The translations under genes were made by a program, and so were the position numbers. The notes under the pieces were generated by a model that saw nothing but the letters and a program-made list of their open reading frames with translations, was not told the DNA's origin and did not search any database. From Sphingomonas sp. (GTDB lineage: Bacteria > Pseudomonadota > Alphaproteobacteria > Sphingomonadales > Sphingomonadaceae), in NCBI RefSeq assembly GCF_017744835.1, contig NZ_JAGIAM010000001.1, positions 1 to 64,000 of the forward strand: a DNA stretch of 64,000 nt, read 5' to 3'. This document shows, in pieces, positions 10,619 through 19,444 of the stretch. Numbering within the stretch: the stretch's first letter is position 1; each line of letters opens with the position of its first letter.

Positions 10619-11586
10619 GCCGCCCGTTCCTCCTCGCTTTGCTCGCGCTGCTCGTCGTCCTGCTCTTCGCCGGCTCGCTGATGGCTGGAAAGGTGTGGGT
10701 ACCCCCCGCCGCCTGGTTCTCGCACGATCCGCGCTGGTGGATCGTGCTCGAGCTGCGCCTGCCGCGCGCGATCCTCGGCCTCGCGATCGGCGCCGCGCTC
10801 GGGCTCGCCGGCGCGGTGCTGCAGGGCTATCTGCGCAACCCGCTCGCCGATCCGGCGGTGGTCGGCGTCTCGTCCAGCGCGGCGCTGGGTGCCGTCGCGG
10901 CGATCGTGCTCTTCGCCGCCAGCGCGCCGCTCGCCATCTTCGCTGCCGCGATGCTCGCCGCCTGCGCGTCGATGCTGCTGCTCGCCGCGCTGGCCTGGCG
11001 TGCCGACAGCGCCGTCGCCTTCATCCTCGCGGGCACCGTGCTCGCCAGCCTCGGCGGCGCGCTCACGGCCTTCCTCATCTCGATCGCTCCCAACCCTTTC
11101 GCGACCGCGGAGATCATCGACTGGATCATGGGCGCGCTCACCGACCGCAGCTTCGCCGAGGTCCAGCTCGCGCTGCCCTTCATCGCGCTCGGCTGCGCCC
11201 TGCTGCTCCTTACCGGCCGCGCGCTCGACGCACTGACGCTGGGCGAGGCCGCGGCGCGGTCGCTCGGCGTGCGGCTGGGGCGCGTGCAATTGCTGATCGT
11301 GCTTGGCGCTGGGCTCGCGGTCGGCGCCAGCGTCGCGGTGACCGGCGTGGTCGGCTTCGTCGGGCTGATCGTCCCGCATTTGCTTCGCCCGCTCACCGGC
11401 GCCCGCCCCTCCGCGCTGCTGCTCCCGAGCGCGCTCGGCGGCGCCGCGCTGGTGCTCGCCGCCGACAGCCTCGTCCGCCTCGGCCCCGGCGCCGCCGAGA
11501 TCCGCCTCGGCGTCGCGATGGCGCTGCTCGGCACGCCCTTCTTCTTCGCGCTGCTGCTCAAACTGAGGCGATCGGCATGGAGCTGA
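10615..11586 (+). CDS. btuC: Cobalamin ABC transporter permease (FecCD/BtuC family)
   Basis: The 323-residue hydrophobic protein has about ten predicted membrane helices and the FecCD-family signatures LRLPRAILGLAIGAALGLAG, LQGYLRNPLADPAVVGVS, and TGVVGFVGLIVPHLLRPLTG near the coupling helix that contacts BtuD. It forms the inner-membrane channel for cobalamin taken from BtuF. The start at 10615 overlaps the btuF stop (ATGA). The last 10 bases overlap btuD. Confidence 0.92.
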   Translation: MSRPFLLALLALLVVLLFAGSLMAGKVWVPPAAWFSHDPRWWIVLELRLPRAILGLAIGAALGLAGAVLQGYLRNPLADPAVVGVSSSAALGAVAAIVLFAASAPLAIFAAAMLAACASMLLLAALAWRADSAVAFILAGTVLASLGGALTAFLISIAPNPFATAEIIDWIMGALTDRSFAEVQLALPFIALGCALLLLTGRALDALTLGEAAARSLGVRLGRVQLLIVLGAGLAVGASVAVTGVVGFVGLIVPHLLRPLTGARPSALLLPSALGGAALVLAADSLVRLGPGAAEIRLGVAMALLGTPFFFALLLKLRRSAWS

Positions 11587-12356
11587 GCGTCTCCGACCTC
11601 GCCGTGAGCCTAGGCGCGCGCCGCGTGCTCGAGGGGGTGAGCGCCGCCTTCCGCCCGGCGCGCGTGACGGCGATCCTCGGCCCCAACGGCTCGGGCAAGT
11701 CGACTCTGGTCAAGACGCTGGCCGGCCTGCTCGACGCCGACGCCGGCCAGGTCCGCCTCGACACGCGCCAGCTCGCCCGCATCGACCCGCGCGAACGCGC
11801 CAGGCTGATCGGCTATCTTCCGCAGGACCCGACCGTCCATTGGAACATCGGCGTGCGCGATCTCGTCGCGCTCGGCCGCCTGCCACACCGCTCGCCCTTC
11901 GCCGGCATGTCGCCCGAGGACGATGCCGCGGTGCAGGCCGCGCTCGACGCCACCGACACCGATCGCCTCGCCGCGCGCACCGCCGACCAGCTCTCGGGCG
12001 GCGAGCGCGCCCGCGTGCTGCTCGCGCGCGTGCTGGCGGGCACGCCGCAGTGGCTGCTCGCCGACGAGCCGCTCGCCAGCCTCGATCCTGTCCACCAGAT
12101 CGCGCTGCTCGACCGGCTCCGCGCGCTCGCCGGCGAGGGCATGGGCGTGGTGATCGTCCTCCACGACCTGATCCAGGCCGCCCGCGCCGCCGACGACGTG
12201 CTGCTGCTCAATCAGGGTCGCGTCATCGCCTTCGGCCCCGCCGGCGAGGCGCTCGCGCACCAGCCGCTGCGTCAGGCGTTCGGCGTCGAAGTGATGATCG
12301 TCCCCGACGAGCAAGGCCGCCTCCTCCCCGTGCCGATCGGGCGGACCAGGGACTGA
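11577..12356 (+). CDS. btuD: Cobalamin ABC transporter ATP-binding protein
   Basis: The 259-residue product is an ABC ATPase: Walker A GPNGSGKST (residues about 39-47), Q-loop in YLPQDP, signature LSGGE, Walker B WLLADEP and the H-loop VLHD are all intact. It powers import through BtuC and begins inside the 3' end of btuC. The C-terminal extension (LRQAFGVEVMIVPDEQGRLL) is typical of FecE/BtuD-type ATPases. The large palindromic element just after the stop may end this transcript. Confidence 0.92.
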   Translation: MELSVSDLAVSLGARRVLEGVSAAFRPARVTAILGPNGSGKSTLVKTLAGLLDADAGQVRLDTRQLARIDPRERARLIGYLPQDPTVHWNIGVRDLVALGRLPHRSPFAGMSPEDDAAVQAALDATDTDRLAARTADQLSGGERARVLLARVLAGTPQWLLADEPLASLDPVHQIALLDRLRALAGEGMGVVIVLHDLIQAARAADDVLLLNQGRVIAFGPAGEALAHQPLRQAFGVEVMIVPDEQGRLLPVPIGRTRD

Positions 12357-12360
12357 AAAA

Positions 12361-12496
12361 CTCCCCTCCCTGCAAGGGAGGGGCTGGGGGTGGGTGCGCG
12401 GCGCCAGCCGCGCTCCTACAGATGAAGCGAAGCCGAGGCATCGAGCCTCGACTTCGCTGAACCCACCCCCCGACCCCTCCCTTGCAGGGAGGGGAG
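12361..12496. repeat. Nested 136-bp palindromic element between btuD and mmsA
   Basis: The arms 12361-12395 and 12461-12496 are almost perfect inverted copies. Each also contains its own small hairpin (CCCTCCCTGCAAGGGAGGG), and a further inverted pair (GAAGCGAAG with CTTCGC around 12424-12457) fills the centre. The whole spacer can fold into one long hairpin. It begins five bases after btuD and ends about 70 bases before mmsA, so it may act as a terminator, although it looks like a dispersed repeat. Confidence 0.8.
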
Positions 12497-12568
12497 GCAA
12501 TATGCCATTGCGCAATAAAATTACACGACACGAGTCGGGCCGCAGAGCCCGCCGCAGGAGAGTGATGC

Positions 12569-14065
12569 ATGCGTATCGTCGACCATTATATCGCGGGTCA
12601 GGCAGGCGGCGGCGCGTCGCGCGAGAGTGAGGTGTTCGATCCGAACACCGGCCAAGTCCAGGCGCGCGTCCGCCTCGGCACCAGCGCCGATCTCGAGCGC
12701 GCAGTCGCCGCCGCCCAGGCCGCGCAGCCCGGCTGGGCCGCCACCAACCCGCAGCGCCGCGCGCGGGTGATGTTCAAGTTCAAGGAGCTGGTCGAGGCCA
12801 ATATCGACGAGCTCGCCCGGCTGCTCGCCTCCGAGCACGGCAAGGTCGTCGCCGACGCCAGGGGTGACGTCCAGCGCGGGCTCGACGTGATCGAGTTCGC
12901 CTGCGGCATCCCGCATGTGCTGAAGGGCGAGTACACCCAGGGCGCCGGGCCGGGCATCGACGTCTATTCGATGCGCCAGCCCCTCGGCATCGGCGCGGGC
13001 ATCACGCCGTTCAACTTCCCCGCGATGATCCCGATGTGGATGTTCGGCGTCGCCATCGCCTGCGGCAACGCCTTCATCCTCAAGCCCAGCGAGCGAGACC
13101 CCAGCGTGCCTGTCCGGCTCGCCGAGCTGATGCGCGAGGCCGGTGCGCCCGAGGGTATCCTCCAGGTCGTCCACGGCGACAAGGAGATGGTCGACGCGAT
13201 CCTCGACCATCCCGCGATCGCCGCGGTGAGCTTCGTCGGCTCGTCCGACATCGCGCATTATGTCTATCGCCGCGGGGTCGAGGCCGGAAAGCGCGTCCAG
13301 GCGATGGGCGGCGCCAAGAACCACGGCGTGGTCATGCCCGACGCCGATCTCGACCAGGTCGTCGCCGATCTCTCCGGCGCCGCCTTCGGCTCGGCCGGCG
13401 AGCGCTGCATGGCGCTGCCGGTGGTGGTGCCGGTGGGCGACAAGACCGCCGATGCGCTGCGCGAGAAGCTCATCCCCGCGATCGAGAAGCTCCGCGTCGG
13501 AGTCTCGACCGATGCCGAGGCGCACTACGGCCCGGTGGTCAACGCCGCGCACAAGAAGCGCGTCGAGGACTGGATCCAGACCGGCGTCGACGAAGGCGCC
13601 GAGCTGGTCGTCGACGGCCGCGGCTTCCAGCTTCAGGGGCACGAACAGGGCTTCTTCATCGGCCCGAGCCTGTTCGATCGCGTCACCCCGGACATGAAGT
13701 CCTACCAGGAAGAGATTTTCGGCCCGGTCCTGCAGATCGTCCGCGCGCCCGACTTCGACACGGCGCTGCGCCTGCCCAGCGACCACCAGTACGGCAACGG
13801 CGTCGCCATCTTCACCCGCAACGGCCATGCCGCGCGCGAGTTCGCGGCGCGCGTCAATGTCGGCATGGTCGGCATCAACGTGCCGATCCCGGTGCCGGTC
13901 GCCTATCACACCTTCGGCGGCTGGAAGCGCTCGGCCTTCGGCGACACCAATCAGCACGGCATGGAAGGCGTGAAGTTCTGGACCAAGGTCAAGACCGTGA
14001 CCCAGCGCTGGCCCGACGGTTCGGTCACCGGCGAGAACGCATTCGTAATCCCGACGATGGGTTGA
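12569..14065 (+). CDS. mmsA: Methylmalonate-semialdehyde dehydrogenase (CoA-acylating)
   Basis: MmsA oxidises methylmalonate semialdehyde with NAD and CoA to propionyl-CoA, the last step of the distal valine route. The 498-residue product is of normal length. It has the NAD-binding GITPFNFPAMIPMWM segment, the GSAGERCMALP nucleophile region (Cys280) and the EEIFGPVLQ motif. AGGAGAG precedes the ATG by about six bases. It opens a five-gene cluster containing every enzyme from isobutyryl-CoA to propionyl-CoA. Its TGA is two bases before the acyl-CoA dehydrogenase ATG. Confidence 0.95.
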   Translation: MRIVDHYIAGQAGGGASRESEVFDPNTGQVQARVRLGTSADLERAVAAAQAAQPGWAATNPQRRARVMFKFKELVEANIDELARLLASEHGKVVADARGDVQRGLDVIEFACGIPHVLKGEYTQGAGPGIDVYSMRQPLGIGAGITPFNFPAMIPMWMFGVAIACGNAFILKPSERDPSVPVRLAELMREAGAPEGILQVVHGDKEMVDAILDHPAIAAVSFVGSSDIAHYVYRRGVEAGKRVQAMGGAKNHGVVMPDADLDQVVADLSGAAFGSAGERCMALPVVVPVGDKTADALREKLIPAIEKLRVGVSTDAEAHYGPVVNAAHKKRVEDWIQTGVDEGAELVVDGRGFQLQGHEQGFFIGPSLFDRVTPDMKSYQEEIFGPVLQIVRAPDFDTALRLPSDHQYGNGVAIFTRNGHAAREFAARVNVGMVGINVPIPVPVAYHTFGGWKRSAFGDTNQHGMEGVKFWTKVKTVTQRWPDGSVTGENAFVIPTMG

Positions 14066-14067
14066 TC

Positions 14068-15213
14068 ATGACCGGCCAATTCGACCTCACCGACGAGCAG
14101 TTCCAGATCCAGGAGATGGCGCGCGCCTTCACGGCCGACGCGATCACGCCCTACGCGGCGGAATGGGACGAGAAGCACATCTTCCCGCGCGACACGATCC
14201 GCGCCGCAGCCGAGCTCGGCTTCGCGTCGATCTATGTCTCGGAGGAATCGGGCGGCATCGGCCTTGGCCGGCTCGAGGCGGCGCTGATCATGGAGGCGAT
14301 GGCCTATGGCTGCCCCTCGACCAGCGCCTTCATCTCGATCCACAACATGGCTAGCTGGATGATCGACCGGTTCGGCAGCGCCGAGCTCAAGGCCAAGTAT
14401 CTCCCCAGCCTGATCACCATGGAGCGGATGGCGAGCTATTGCCTGACCGAGCCGAGCTCGGGCTCCGACGCCGCCGCGCTCAAGACGAGGGCGGTGCGGG
14501 ACGGCGACCATTATGTCGTCAACGGATCGAAGCAGTTCATCTCGGGCGCCGGCGAGAACGAAATCTACGTCACGATGGTCCGTACCGGCGAGGAAGGGCC
14601 CAAGGGCATCTCGTGCCTGGTCATCGAGAAGGACATGCCCGGCGTCAGCTTCGGCGCCAACGAGCGCAAGCTCGGCTGGCATTCGCAGCCGACACGCCAG
14701 GTCACTTTCGAGGACGTCCGCGTGCCGGTCGAGAACCGCGTCGGCGGGGAGGGCGAGGGCTTCCGCTTCGCGATGATGGGACTCGATGGCGGCCGGCTCA
14801 ACATCGGCGCCTGCTCGCTGGGCGGAGCGCAGCGCTGCCTCGACGAGGCGATCCGCTACACGAAGGAGCGCCAGCAGTTTGGGCGCACGATCGCCGATTT
14901 CCAGAACACCCAGTTCATGCTGGCCGACATGGCGACCGAATTGGAGGCCGCCCGCGCGCTCCTCTATCTCGCCGCGGCCAAGGTCACTGCCAATGCGCCC
15001 GACAAGACCAAGTTCGCCGCAATGGCCAAACGCCTGGCGACCGACACGGGCTCGTCGGTGGTCGACCGCGCGCTCCAGCTCCACGGCGGCTATGGCTATC
15101 TGATGGACTATCCGATCGAGCGCTTCTGGCGCGACCTGCGCGTCCACTCGATCCTCGAGGGCACCAACCAGGTGATGCGCATGATCGTGGGCCGCGAGCT
15201 GACGCGGCAATGA
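14068..15213 (+). CDS. Acyl-CoA dehydrogenase, likely isobutyryl-CoA dehydrogenase
   Basis: The 381-residue flavoprotein begins MTGQFDLTDEQFQIQEMARA. It shows the FAD/substrate motifs MASYCLTEPSSGSDAAALKT and the C-terminal LQLHGGYGYLMDYPIERFWR, with DLRVHSILEGTNQVMR. Acyl-CoA dehydrogenases introduce the alpha-beta double bond; here isobutyryl-CoA to methacrylyl-CoA is inferred from the mmsA/HIBYL-hydrolase/mmsB neighbours. Electrons would go to ETF. The frame is open upstream inside mmsA in another phase, but MTGQF is two bases past the mmsA stop and is the only sensible start. Confidence 0.92.
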   Translation: MTGQFDLTDEQFQIQEMARAFTADAITPYAAEWDEKHIFPRDTIRAAAELGFASIYVSEESGGIGLGRLEAALIMEAMAYGCPSTSAFISIHNMASWMIDRFGSAELKAKYLPSLITMERMASYCLTEPSSGSDAAALKTRAVRDGDHYVVNGSKQFISGAGENEIYVTMVRTGEEGPKGISCLVIEKDMPGVSFGANERKLGWHSQPTRQVTFEDVRVPVENRVGGEGEGFRFAMMGLDGGRLNIGACSLGGAQRCLDEAIRYTKERQQFGRTIADFQNTQFMLADMATELEAARALLYLAAAKVTANAPDKTKFAAMAKRLATDTGSSVVDRALQLHGGYGYLMDYPIERFWRDLRVHSILEGTNQVMRMIVGRELTRQ

Positions 15214-15220
15214 CTCGATT

Positions 15221-15438
15221 GTTCAAGCAAAGGCGCGAAGGCGCGAAGATTTTTGTTTGCGCAGAGGCGCAGAGGACGCAGAGGGTTGTGCCGTTCAAAT
15301 CCGCGCAGCGGTTTCGGTCGAAATGGATTTCGGCGGCTCGCTGGCGCGAGACGATTGCACCGGCCGCCCCACTGCGCTCTCTGCGCCTCTGCGCGAACCA
15401 AGCTTTTTCCCTTCGCGCCTTTGCGCCTTTGCGTGAAC
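15221..15438. repeat. 218-bp element with long inverted ends, inside the valine operon
   Basis: The left end reads GTTCAAGCAAAGGCGCGAAG and the right end is its imperfect inverse (CGCGCCTTTGCGCCTTTGCG then TGAAC). Homology between the arms extends about 60 bases (GCGCAGAGGCGCAGAG opposite CTCTGCGCCTCTGCGC). No ORF of note lies within. It has the build of a small non-autonomous mobile or dispersed palindromic element. It ends seven bases before the next gene's ATG, so that gene's translation-initiation region is supplied by the element. Confidence 0.75.
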
Positions 15439-15445
15439 AGAATCT

Positions 15446-16492
15446 ATGACCGACGTCCTCACCTCCATCGAAGGCCGCATCGGCCGCATCCGGCTTAATC
15501 GGCCCAAGGCGATCCACGCGCTCAACACCGCCATGTGCCACACCATCTCCGATGCGCTGGCCGCGTGGCAGGACGATTCCACAGTCGAGGCAGTGCTGAT
15601 CGATCACGCGGAGGGCCGCGGCTTCTGCGCGGGCGGCGATATCCGCATGGTCGCGGAATCGGGCGCCGGCGACGGCAAGGCCGCGCGCGACTTCTTCTTC
15701 CACGAATATCGCATGAACCACCGGCTGTTCCACTACCCCAAGCCGGTGGTCGCCTTCATGGACGGGATCACCATGGGCGGCGGCGTGGGCATCTCGATGC
15801 CCGCGCGCTTCCGCGTCGCCACCGAGAACACGCGCTTCGCCATGCCCGAGACCGGCATCGGCCTGTTCCCCGACGTCGGCGGCGGCTGGTACCTCTCGCG
15901 CCTGCCCGGCCGCACCGGCCAGTTCCTCGCGCTCACCGGCGCGCGGCTCGACGGCGCCGAATGCCTCGCGCTCGGCCTCGCCACGCATTACGTCCATGCC
16001 GAACGGCTGGAGGAGGCCAAGGCGCGCATCGCCGCCAGCCCCGCCGACATCGCCGCAATCCTGACCGAACTTTCGAGCCCCGCCCCCGACGCGCGGATCA
16101 CGCGCAACCACCAGGCGATCAACCGCACCTTCGCCTCGGATCGGCTCGAGGACATCATCGTCGCGCTCGAGGCCGAAGCAGCCGAGGACGAATGGGCGCG
16201 CAAGGAACTGGCGACGCTGCGCACCAAGTCGCCGCAGACGATGAAGGTCGCGCTCCGCCAGCTTCGCGAAGGCGCGCGCATGGCGAGCTTCGCCGACGAG
16301 ATGCGCCAAGAATATGCGATCGCATCCCGCGTCGCGCAGCGCCACGACTTCCTCGAAGGCGTGCGCGCGGTGATCGTCGACAAGGACAACGCGCCGAAGT
16401 GGGACCCGGCGACGCCCGAGGCGGTTACCGACGCGATGCTCGACGAAATCTTCGCCCCCTTGCCCGAACAGGAAGCCTGGACCCCCGCATGA
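15446..16492 (+). CDS. 3-hydroxyisobutyryl-CoA hydrolase (enoyl-CoA hydratase superfamily)
   Basis: The 348-residue length and motifs ([51 protein letters not shown]) match HIBYL-CoA hydrolases rather than the shorter (about 260) hydratases. The C-terminal extension that distinguishes this branch is present ([20 protein letters not shown]). It should release free 3-hydroxyisobutyrate from the CoA ester for MmsB, also clearing toxic methacrylyl-CoA downstream products. There is no clear Shine-Dalgarno, because the region just upstream is the end of a repeat element. Its stop overlaps the next ATG (ATGA). Confidence 0.92.
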   Translation: MTDVLTSIEGRIGRIRLNRPKAIHALNTAMCHTISDALAAWQDDSTVEAVLIDHAEGRGFCAGGDIRMVAESGAGDGKAARDFFFHEYRMNHRLFHYPKPVVAFMDGITMGGGVGISMPARFRVATENTRFAMPETGIGLFPDVGGGWYLSRLPGRTGQFLALTGARLDGAECLALGLATHYVHAERLEEAKARIAASPADIAAILTELSSPAPDARITRNHQAINRTFASDRLEDIIVALEAEAAEDEWARKELATLRTKSPQTMKVALRQLREGARMASFADEMRQEYAIASRVAQRHDFLEGVRAVIVDKDNAPKWDPATPEAVTDAMLDEIFAPLPEQEAWTPA

Positions 16493-17262
16493 CCTACGAA
16501 ACCCTCCTCGTCGAGCAGCGCGGCGCCGTCACGCTGGTCACGCTCAACCGTCCCCAGGCGCTCAATGCGCTCAACAGCCAGGTGCTGACCGAGCTGCTCG
16601 ACGCGATGGCCACCTTCGACAAGGACGCCTCGCAGGGCTGCGCGGTCATCACCGGCAGCGAAAAGGCGTTCGCCGCCGGCGCCGATATCAAGGAGATGCA
16701 GGCCCAGGGCTTCGCCGACATGTATGGCCATGACTTCTTCGCCGGCTGGGACGCCTTCACCCGCACCCGCAAGCCGATCGTCGCCGCGGTCGCCGGCTAT
16801 GCGCTGGGCGGCGGCTGCGAGCTGGCGATGATGTGCGACTTCATCCTCGCGGCCGACACCGCGAAGTTCGGCCAGCCCGAGATCAAGCTCGCGGTCTCGC
16901 CCGGCATGGGCGGCTCGCAGCGCCTCGCCCGCGCGGTGGGCAAGGCCAAGGCGATGGAGATGTGCCTCACCGGCCGGATGATGGACGCCGCCGAGGCCGA
17001 GCGCGCCGGCCTGGTCAGCCGCATCGTCCCGGCCGCAGAGCTGGTCGAGGAAGCGGTGAAGACGGCGGCGCAGATCGCGTCGATGGCGCCGCTCGCGGTG
17101 CTGGCGAACAAGGAAATGGTCAACGCGGCCTATGAGACCACGCTGGCGCAGGGCGTCGCCTTCGAGCGCCGGCTGTTCCACGCGCTGTTCGGCACCGAGG
17201 ACCAGAAGGAAGGCATGGCCGCCTTCGTCGAGAAGCGTCCGGGAAGCTGGAAGGGGAAGTGA
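16489..17262 (+). CDS. Enoyl-CoA hydratase (probably methacrylyl-CoA hydratase)
   Basis: This 257-residue crotonase-fold protein has the oxyanion-hole segments [12 protein letters not shown] and [16 protein letters not shown] and the catalytic region [19 protein letters not shown], with both catalytic glutamates in place. Hydration of methacrylyl-CoA to 3-hydroxyisobutyryl-CoA is inferred from the operon, but such enzymes often accept several short-chain enoyl-CoAs. It is translationally coupled to the upstream hydrolase and followed by a palindrome-rich spacer. Confidence 0.93.
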   Translation: MTYETLLVEQRGAVTLVTLNRPQALNALNSQVLTELLDAMATFDKDASQGCAVITGSEKAFAAGADIKEMQAQGFADMYGHDFFAGWDAFTRTRKPIVAAVAGYALGGGCELAMMCDFILAADTAKFGQPEIKLAVSPGMGGSQRLARAVGKAKAMEMCLTGRMMDAAEAERAGLVSRIVPAAELVEEAVKTAAQIASMAPLAVLANKEMVNAAYETTLAQGVAFERRLFHALFGTEDQKEGMAAFVEKRPGSWKGK

Positions 17263-17269
17263 CTTAGCT

Positions 17270-17366
17270 CCCCTCCCGCTCACGGGAGGGGTCGGGGGAG
17301 GGCCTGAATAGCTGTGGGCGAGGGACATATCCCCTCCCCTAACCCGTCCCGCAAGCGGGAAGGGAA
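17270..17366. repeat. Palindrome-rich spacer before mmsB
   Basis: A 9-bp perfect hairpin (17270-17278 with 17283-17291, loop CTCA) is followed by further C/G-rich inverted segments, including TCCCGCAAGCGGGA near 17347, just before the mmsB ribosome-binding site. It resembles the CCCCTCCC-type hairpins elsewhere in this window. It could terminate or stabilise mRNA inside the valine cluster. Confidence 0.6.
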
Positions 17367-17385
17367 TTTGGAGAGAGATGCGAAT

Positions 17386-18261
17386 ATGGCACGCGTAGCC
17401 TTCATCGGACTGGGCAACATGGGCGGCGGCATGGCCGCGAACCTCGCCAAGGCGGGGCACGACGTCCGCGCCTTCGACTTGTCGGCCGATGCGCTCGAAC
17501 GCGCCAAGAAGGCGGGCTGCCTTCCCGCCAGCAGTGCCGCCGAGGCCGTCGACGGCGCGGAGGCGATCGTCACCATGCTCCCCGCCGGCAAGCATGTGGA
17601 GCAGGTCTATGCCGAAAGCCTGCTCCCCAATGCCGCCCCCGGCGCGGTGCTGATCGACTGCTCGACGATCGACGTCGAGACCGCGCGCCGCGTCGCCCAG
17701 GCCGCCACCGAGCATGGCCTCGCCGCGGTCGACGCGCCGGTCTCGGGCGGGATCGCCGCCGCAAATGCCGGCACGCTCACCTTCATGGTCGGCGGCAGCG
17801 CCGATGCGTTCGCGCGCGCCGAGCATTATCTGTCGGACATGGGCAAGGCCGTGATCCACGCGGGCACCAGTGGCGCCGGCCAGGCCGCCAAGATCTGCAA
17901 CAACATGCTGCTCGGCGCCGAGATGGTCGCGACGTGCGAGGCGTTCCTGCTCGCAGAGAAGCTCGGGCTCGACCTGCAGCGCTTCTACGACATCGCCTCG
18001 GTCAGCTCGGGGCAGAGCTGGTCGATGACGAGTTATTGCCCGGTCCCCGGCGTGGGCCCCGAGAGCCCTGCCGACCGCGACTATCAGGGCGGCTTCGCCG
18101 CGCCGCTGATGCTCAAGGACCTCCGCCTCGCGATGGAAGCGGCAAAGGGTGTCGGCGCCGACACGCCGATGGGCGCGCGCGCCGCCGAGCTCTACGAGGC
18201 CTTCGTAAACGGCGAAGGCGCGACGCTCGACTTCTCCGGCATCATCAAGATGCTGCGGTAA
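17386..18261 (+). CDS. mmsB: 3-hydroxyisobutyrate dehydrogenase
   Basis: MmsB oxidises 3-hydroxyisobutyrate to methylmalonate semialdehyde using NAD. The 291-residue product starts MARVAFIGLGNMGGGMAANL (Rossmann GxGxxG), contains the substrate loop DAPVSGGIAAANAGTLTFMV and the catalytic lysine region GAGQAAKICNNMLLG. The frame runs 24 codons upstream, but that part is repeat DNA; GGAGAG lies just before the chosen ATG. It completes the set of valine-route enzymes encoded together here. Confidence 0.95.
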   Translation: MARVAFIGLGNMGGGMAANLAKAGHDVRAFDLSADALERAKKAGCLPASSAAEAVDGAEAIVTMLPAGKHVEQVYAESLLPNAAPGAVLIDCSTIDVETARRVAQAATEHGLAAVDAPVSGGIAAANAGTLTFMVGGSADAFARAEHYLSDMGKAVIHAGTSGAGQAAKICNNMLLGAEMVATCEAFLLAEKLGLDLQRFYDIASVSSGQSWSMTSYCPVPGVGPESPADRDYQGGFAAPLMLKDLRLAMEAAKGVGADTPMGARAAELYEAFVNGEGATLDFSGIIKMLR

Positions 18262-18292
18262 GCGCCCCCTTCGTCATCTCGCCCCCTTCCGC

Positions 18293-18314
18293 CATCCCCG
18301 CGAAGGCGGGGATG
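18293..18314 (+). terminator. Hairpin downstream of mmsB
   Basis: A 9-bp perfect stem, CATCCCCGC with GCGGGGATG, closes a GAAG loop about 30 bases after the mmsB stop. No strong T-run follows. It belongs to the CCCCGCGAAGGCGGGG class of dispersed hairpins that also appears at 40036-40115. Confidence 0.45.
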
Positions 18315-18366
18315 ACGAAGAGGTGCCCTTAACCCGATATTTGCAGCCGGAGCGCACACTCCCCCC

Positions 18367-19296
18367 ATGCGCCCGCTCGCCCTGCTCCTCGCCCTCGCCG
18401 CTCCTGCCGCCGCCGAGCCGCAGCCGGCGCCCTTCGTGATCGCCGAGACCGGCCAGGGTTTCGCCACGATCGACGACGCCGTCACCGCAGTCCGCGACGG
18501 CACCGCCACCATCCTGATCGCGCCCGGCGTCTATCGCCAGTGCACCGTCCAGACCGGCGGCCGCATCACCTACAAGGCCGTCGAGCCCGGCAAGGCGATC
18601 TTCGAGCGCGAAGCGTGCGAAGGCAAGGCAGGCTTCGTGCTGCGCGGCCGCGGCTCGGCGATCGATGGCGTGGTCTTCCGCAACTATTCGGTCTCCGACG
18701 GCAACGGCGCGGGCGTGCGCATCGAAATGGGCGACCTCACCGTCACCAACTCGATGTTCCTCGACAGCCAGGAGGGCATCCTCGGCGGCGGACACGAGAC
18801 CGTGCGCCGCATCACGATCGACCGTTCGACCTTCTCCGGGCTCGGCCAGTGCGACGAGACGGTCGACTGCAGCCATTCGATCTATCTCGCGGTCGACGGC
18901 GACGTGACCATCACCCGTTCGCGCTTCGAGCGCGGTACCGGCGGCCATTACGTCAAGCTGCGCGCGCGCCGCGTCAACATCACCGATTCGAGCTTCGACG
19001 ACAGCGCCGGGCGCAAGACCAACTACATGATCGACCTGTGCGAAGGCGGCACCGGGCTGATCGCGCGCAACGTCTTCGTCCAGGGCCGCGCCAAGGAGAA
19101 CCACTCCGGGCTGATCGTGATCGCCGCGGAATCGCGGACCTATCCGTCCAATGGGCTGCGCGTGGAGGAGAACACCGCCACGCTCGCCCCGGGCGCGCCC
19201 ACCAACCCCGCCTTCGTCGCGGACCTCAGTGGCTCGGCGATCGCGCTCAGGGACAACCGGCTGGGGCCCGGCATCCGCGCCTTCGAGCGGCGGTAA
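18367..19296 (+). CDS. Exported right-handed parallel beta-helix protein
   Basis: The 309-residue protein has a signal peptide (MRPLALLLALAAPAAAEPQ) and then strings of short beta-strand/turn repeats typical of pectate-lyase-like right-handed helices (GSAIDGVVFRNYSVSDGNGA, DLTVTNSMFLDSQEG, DVTITRSRFERGTGG, RVNITDSSFDDSAG). Many members bind or cleave polysaccharides, but I see no defined catalytic motif, so the substrate is unknown. Several paired cysteines (QCTVQ, EACEG, GQCDETVDCS) suggest disulphides and an extracytoplasmic location. It stands alone between mmsB and a composite repeat element. Confidence 0.8.
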   Translation: MRPLALLLALAAPAAAEPQPAPFVIAETGQGFATIDDAVTAVRDGTATILIAPGVYRQCTVQTGGRITYKAVEPGKAIFEREACEGKAGFVLRGRGSAIDGVVFRNYSVSDGNGAGVRIEMGDLTVTNSMFLDSQEGILGGGHETVRRITIDRSTFSGLGQCDETVDCSHSIYLAVDGDVTITRSRFERGTGGHYVKLRARRVNITDSSFDDSAGRKTNYMIDLCEGGTGLIARNVFVQGRAKENHSGLIVIAAESRTYPSNGLRVEENTATLAPGAPTNPAFVADLSGSAIALRDNRLGPGIRAFERR

Positions 19297-19297
19297 A

Positions 19298-19436
19298 CTC
19301 CTTCTCCCCTTGTGGGAGAAGGAAGGGGCCCGCTCGCGAAGCGAGTGGGAAGGATGAGGGGGACATGAGTCTCACTCCCCCTCACCCTTCCGCCGACTTC
19401 GTCGGCTCCCTCCCTCTCCCACAAGGGGAGAGGGAG
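19298..19436. repeat. Composite palindromic element, copy A (139 bp)
   Basis: Four small hairpins are strung together: CTTCTCCCCTTGTGGGAGAAG, CTCGCGAAGCGAG, GCCGACTTCGTCGGC and CCCTCTCCCACAAGGGGAGAGGG-type, and the two halves are also imperfect inverted copies of each other. The reverse complement of 27925-28061 matches it nearly base for base. It fills the space between the convergent beta-helix and phosphatase genes. Confidence 0.85.
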
Positions 19437-19444
19437 TTAGGGCC

